Positions 62,648 through 64,000 of a stretch of 64,000 nt of DNA are shown in pieces. The DNA lies in contig JAPQLC010000003.1 in NCBI GenBank assembly GCA_030826945.1, positions 62,001 to 126,000 on the forward strand. The letters are read 5' to 3'. Source of the DNA: Candidatus Thiobius zoothamnicola. GTDB taxonomy: Bacteria > Pseudomonadota > Gammaproteobacteria > Chromatiales > Chromatiaceae. The notes under the pieces are model-generated. The model did no database searches, was not told the origin of the DNA, and saw nothing but the letters and a program-made list of their open reading frames with translations. Positions within the stretch are counted from its first letter, which is position 1; the number at the start of each line of letters is the position of its first letter. Position numbers and translations under genes: made by a program.

Positions 62648-63382
62648 ATGTCAACCATCCAACACCTCATCATCCCAGACTGGCCTGCGCCGGACAACAT
62701 ACGCGCCGCCTGTACAACCCGAGAGGGAGGATATAGCCAACCACCCTGGAACAGTTTCAATTTCGCTGAACATGTGGGTGACGATACGCAGCATGTGGCC
62801 GCCAACCGACAAAAACTGCAACAAATTCTTGCCCTACCCGGCTCACCGCACTGGTTGAAACAGACACATGGCACGACGGTTCACCAACTTGATGGGCCGA
62901 CAATCCCGTCTGAAGCAGACGCTGCCTATACCCAAAAACCCGACACCGTCTGCGTTGTCATGACGGCGGATTGTCTTCCCGTGCTTTTTACTGACCGCCA
63001 AGGACGACAGATCGCCGCCGCGCATGCTGGATGGCGCGGTTTGGCGTCAGGCATCCTGGAGAACACCCTGGCCTGTTTTTCTGCGCCCGACCAAGTCATC
63101 GCCTGGCTTGGCCCCGCGATCGGACCGACCGCATTTGAAGTCGGTGAAGCAGTCCGCGCTGCATTCATCCAACGCCAACCGCATGCAACGCATGCTTTCA
63201 CCCCGACGCGTGCAAAACACTGGTATGCGGATCTTTATCAACTGGCCAGATTACGCCTGATGGAAGCTGGCGTCGGGCAAATCAGCGGCGGGGAATATTG
63301 TACCTACTCCGATGCTGAACGCTTTTATTCTTATCGGCGCGATAAAGTCACCGGCAGGATGGCCTGTCTGATTTGGCGGTAA
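62648..63382 (+). CDS. pgeF: PgeF/YfiH family protein (peptidoglycan editing factor)
   Basis: A 244-residue cytoplasmic laccase-domain protein. Family features: ACTTREGGYS (about 20-29), LKQTHGTTVH, the metal-site segments TADCLPVLF and AAHAGWRGLASG, and a C-terminal CTYSDAERFYSYRRD. In E. coli it hydrolyses mis-incorporated L-serine from UDP-MurNAc; other members act on purine nucleosides. Length is normal. It marks the return to core genes after the island. rluD, its common neighbour, is not present. Confidence 0.93.
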   Translation: MSTIQHLIIPDWPAPDNIRAACTTREGGYSQPPWNSFNFAEHVGDDTQHVAANRQKLQQILALPGSPHWLKQTHGTTVHQLDGPTIPSEADAAYTQKPDTVCVVMTADCLPVLFTDRQGRQIAAAHAGWRGLASGILENTLACFSAPDQVIAWLGPAIGPTAFEVGEAVRAAFIQRQPHATHAFTPTRAKHWYADLYQLARLRLMEAGVGQISGGEYCTYSDAERFYSYRRDKVTGRMACLIWR

Positions 63383-63565
63383 ACAACACCACCCTCAATT
63401 CAATCATGAATCCGCGCGCTTCACACGAGAGAAATCGGCGCAAAAAAGCTTTCACACATTGAAGGAAAGCTGGAAAGGCAGTAACTTAGCGGCCTGCTTA
63501 ACAGCTGACTCAATTCAGCCAGCTTCTGACCATTCCATTCTTACCTGTTTTTAAAGTTGCATACG

Positions 63566-64000
63566 ATGGCTCAATACATCTACACCATGAACCGCGTCAG
63601 CAAGACAGTGCCGCCGAAGCGACAAATCCTGCTGGATATTTCTCTTTCTTTTTTCCCTGGCGCGAAAATCGGCGTACTGGGCTTGAATGGCGCTGGCAAA
63701 TCGTCTCTCCTGCGCGTCATGGCTGGCGTGGATAAGGATATCGAAGGCGAAGCACGCCCGCAGGCAGGTATCAAAATCGGCTACCTGCAACAAGAGCCGA
63801 CCTTGGATGACAACAAAGACGTACGCGGTAATGTCGAGGAGGCTCTGGGCGATATTAAAAACGCCATGGCTGAACTGGATCAGGTTTATACCGCTTACGC
63901 CGAACCCGATGCGGATTTTGATGCGCTCGCCAAACGTCAGGCCGAACTGGAAAACATCATCCAGGCTGCCGATGGACACAATCTGGAACGCCAACTGGAA
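63566..64000 (+). CDS. ettA: Energy-dependent translational throttle protein EttA, N-terminal part (cut by window edge)
   Basis: ABC-F protein that binds the ribosomal E site and gates elongation by ATP/ADP ratio. The first 145 residues begin MAQYIYTMNRVSKTVPPKR as in EttA, with Walker A GLNGAGKSSLLRVMAG (39-54), GYLQQEPTLD and the start of the arm insertion after EVEEALGD-like residues. The remaining two thirds lie beyond the right edge. Confidence 0.95.
   Translation, partial: MAQYIYTMNRVSKTVPPKRQILLDISLSFFPGAKIGVLGLNGAGKSSLLRVMAGVDKDIEGEARPQAGIKIGYLQQEPTLDDNKDVRGNVEEALGDIKNAMAELDQVYTAYAEPDADFDALAKRQAELENIIQAADGHNLERQLE

Noticed and set aside
1..64000. CRISPR array or rRNA genes
   Set aside because: No regularly spaced direct repeats of array type and no rRNA-like sequence were seen; the only short tandem repeats are coding repeats in the Rpn-type gene.

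Overview
The window looks like a chromosome segment from a sulfur-oxidising proteobacterium, most likely a gammaproteobacterium. It carries thiosulfate-oxidation genes (soxXYZA), a fatty-acid/phospholipid operon (yceD-rpmF-plsX-fabH-fabG), the lipopolysaccharide export genes lptCAB, an LpxL-type lipid A acyltransferase, mfd, pgeF and ettA. The order rpmF-plsX-fabH, the RpmF sequence without zinc cysteines, and lptC/lptA/lptB all point to a Gram-negative with an LPS outer membrane. I cannot name a genus from sequence alone.

Region 1 (1-12.6 kb) is core housekeeping plus sulfur metabolism. A leftward lipid operon is cut by the left edge and is unusual in lacking fabD between fabH and fabG. lptCAB reads divergently from it. 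A rhodanese and a lipid A acyltransferase follow, then the leftward soxXYZA operon, whose tail shares a bidirectional terminator with the acyltransferase, then mfd.

Region 2 (12.8-57.5 kb) is one very large surface-polysaccharide/glycan locus, almost all on the + strand with many 1-4 base gene overlaps. In order it holds: a UDP-HexNAc dehydrogenase; rmlACDB for dTDP-L-rhamnose; an ABC flippase; a CDP-hexose set (rfbF broken by an internal deletion, rfbG, epimerase, C-methyltransferase); an accessory patch with an Rpn-type nuclease, a VapBC-like toxin-antitoxin pair and two copies of a palindromic repeat; a partly decayed sugar-modification stretch with a frameshifted methyltransferase and a frameshifted GT2; a pseudaminic-type nonulosonic acid set (pseB, pseC, pseF, a PseG-GNAT chimera, pseI) joined to an unusual AT-rich cassette (ATP-grasp, DmpG/HMGL-like aldolase, methyltransferase, amidohydrolase, PseG-like protein, PIG-L deacetylase); insertion-sequence debris with a pseI fragment; AT-rich glycosyltransferases, methyltransferases and a Wzy-like polymerase; and a UDP-diNAcBac module (pglC, pglD, pglE, pglF) with a DinJ/YafQ-type toxin-antitoxin pair inserted between pglC and pglD. 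A NarX-like sensor kinase overlaps the end of pglF. Base composition changes sharply: about 28-47.9 kb is mostly AT-rich with long A/T runs, while flanking genes and a few internal ones (pseB, pseC, the PIG-L gene) are more GC-rich. This suggests assembly by horizontal transfer and cassette exchange.

Region 3 (57.6-62.4 kb) is an island directly downstream of tRNA-Asn. A DNA cytosine-5 methyltransferase faces a leftward three-gene operon encoding a 737-residue protein with two GHKL ATPase domains (MutL/Hsp90-like at the N terminus, histidine-kinase-like at the C terminus), a receiver-domain protein with an unrecognised C-terminal half, and a Vsr-type endonuclease. Methylation, a nicking nuclease and a phosphorelay-like ATPase/receiver pair look like one restriction or defence system, and this is the best candidate here for an undescribed system. 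Region 4 returns to core genes (pgeF, and ettA cut by the right edge).
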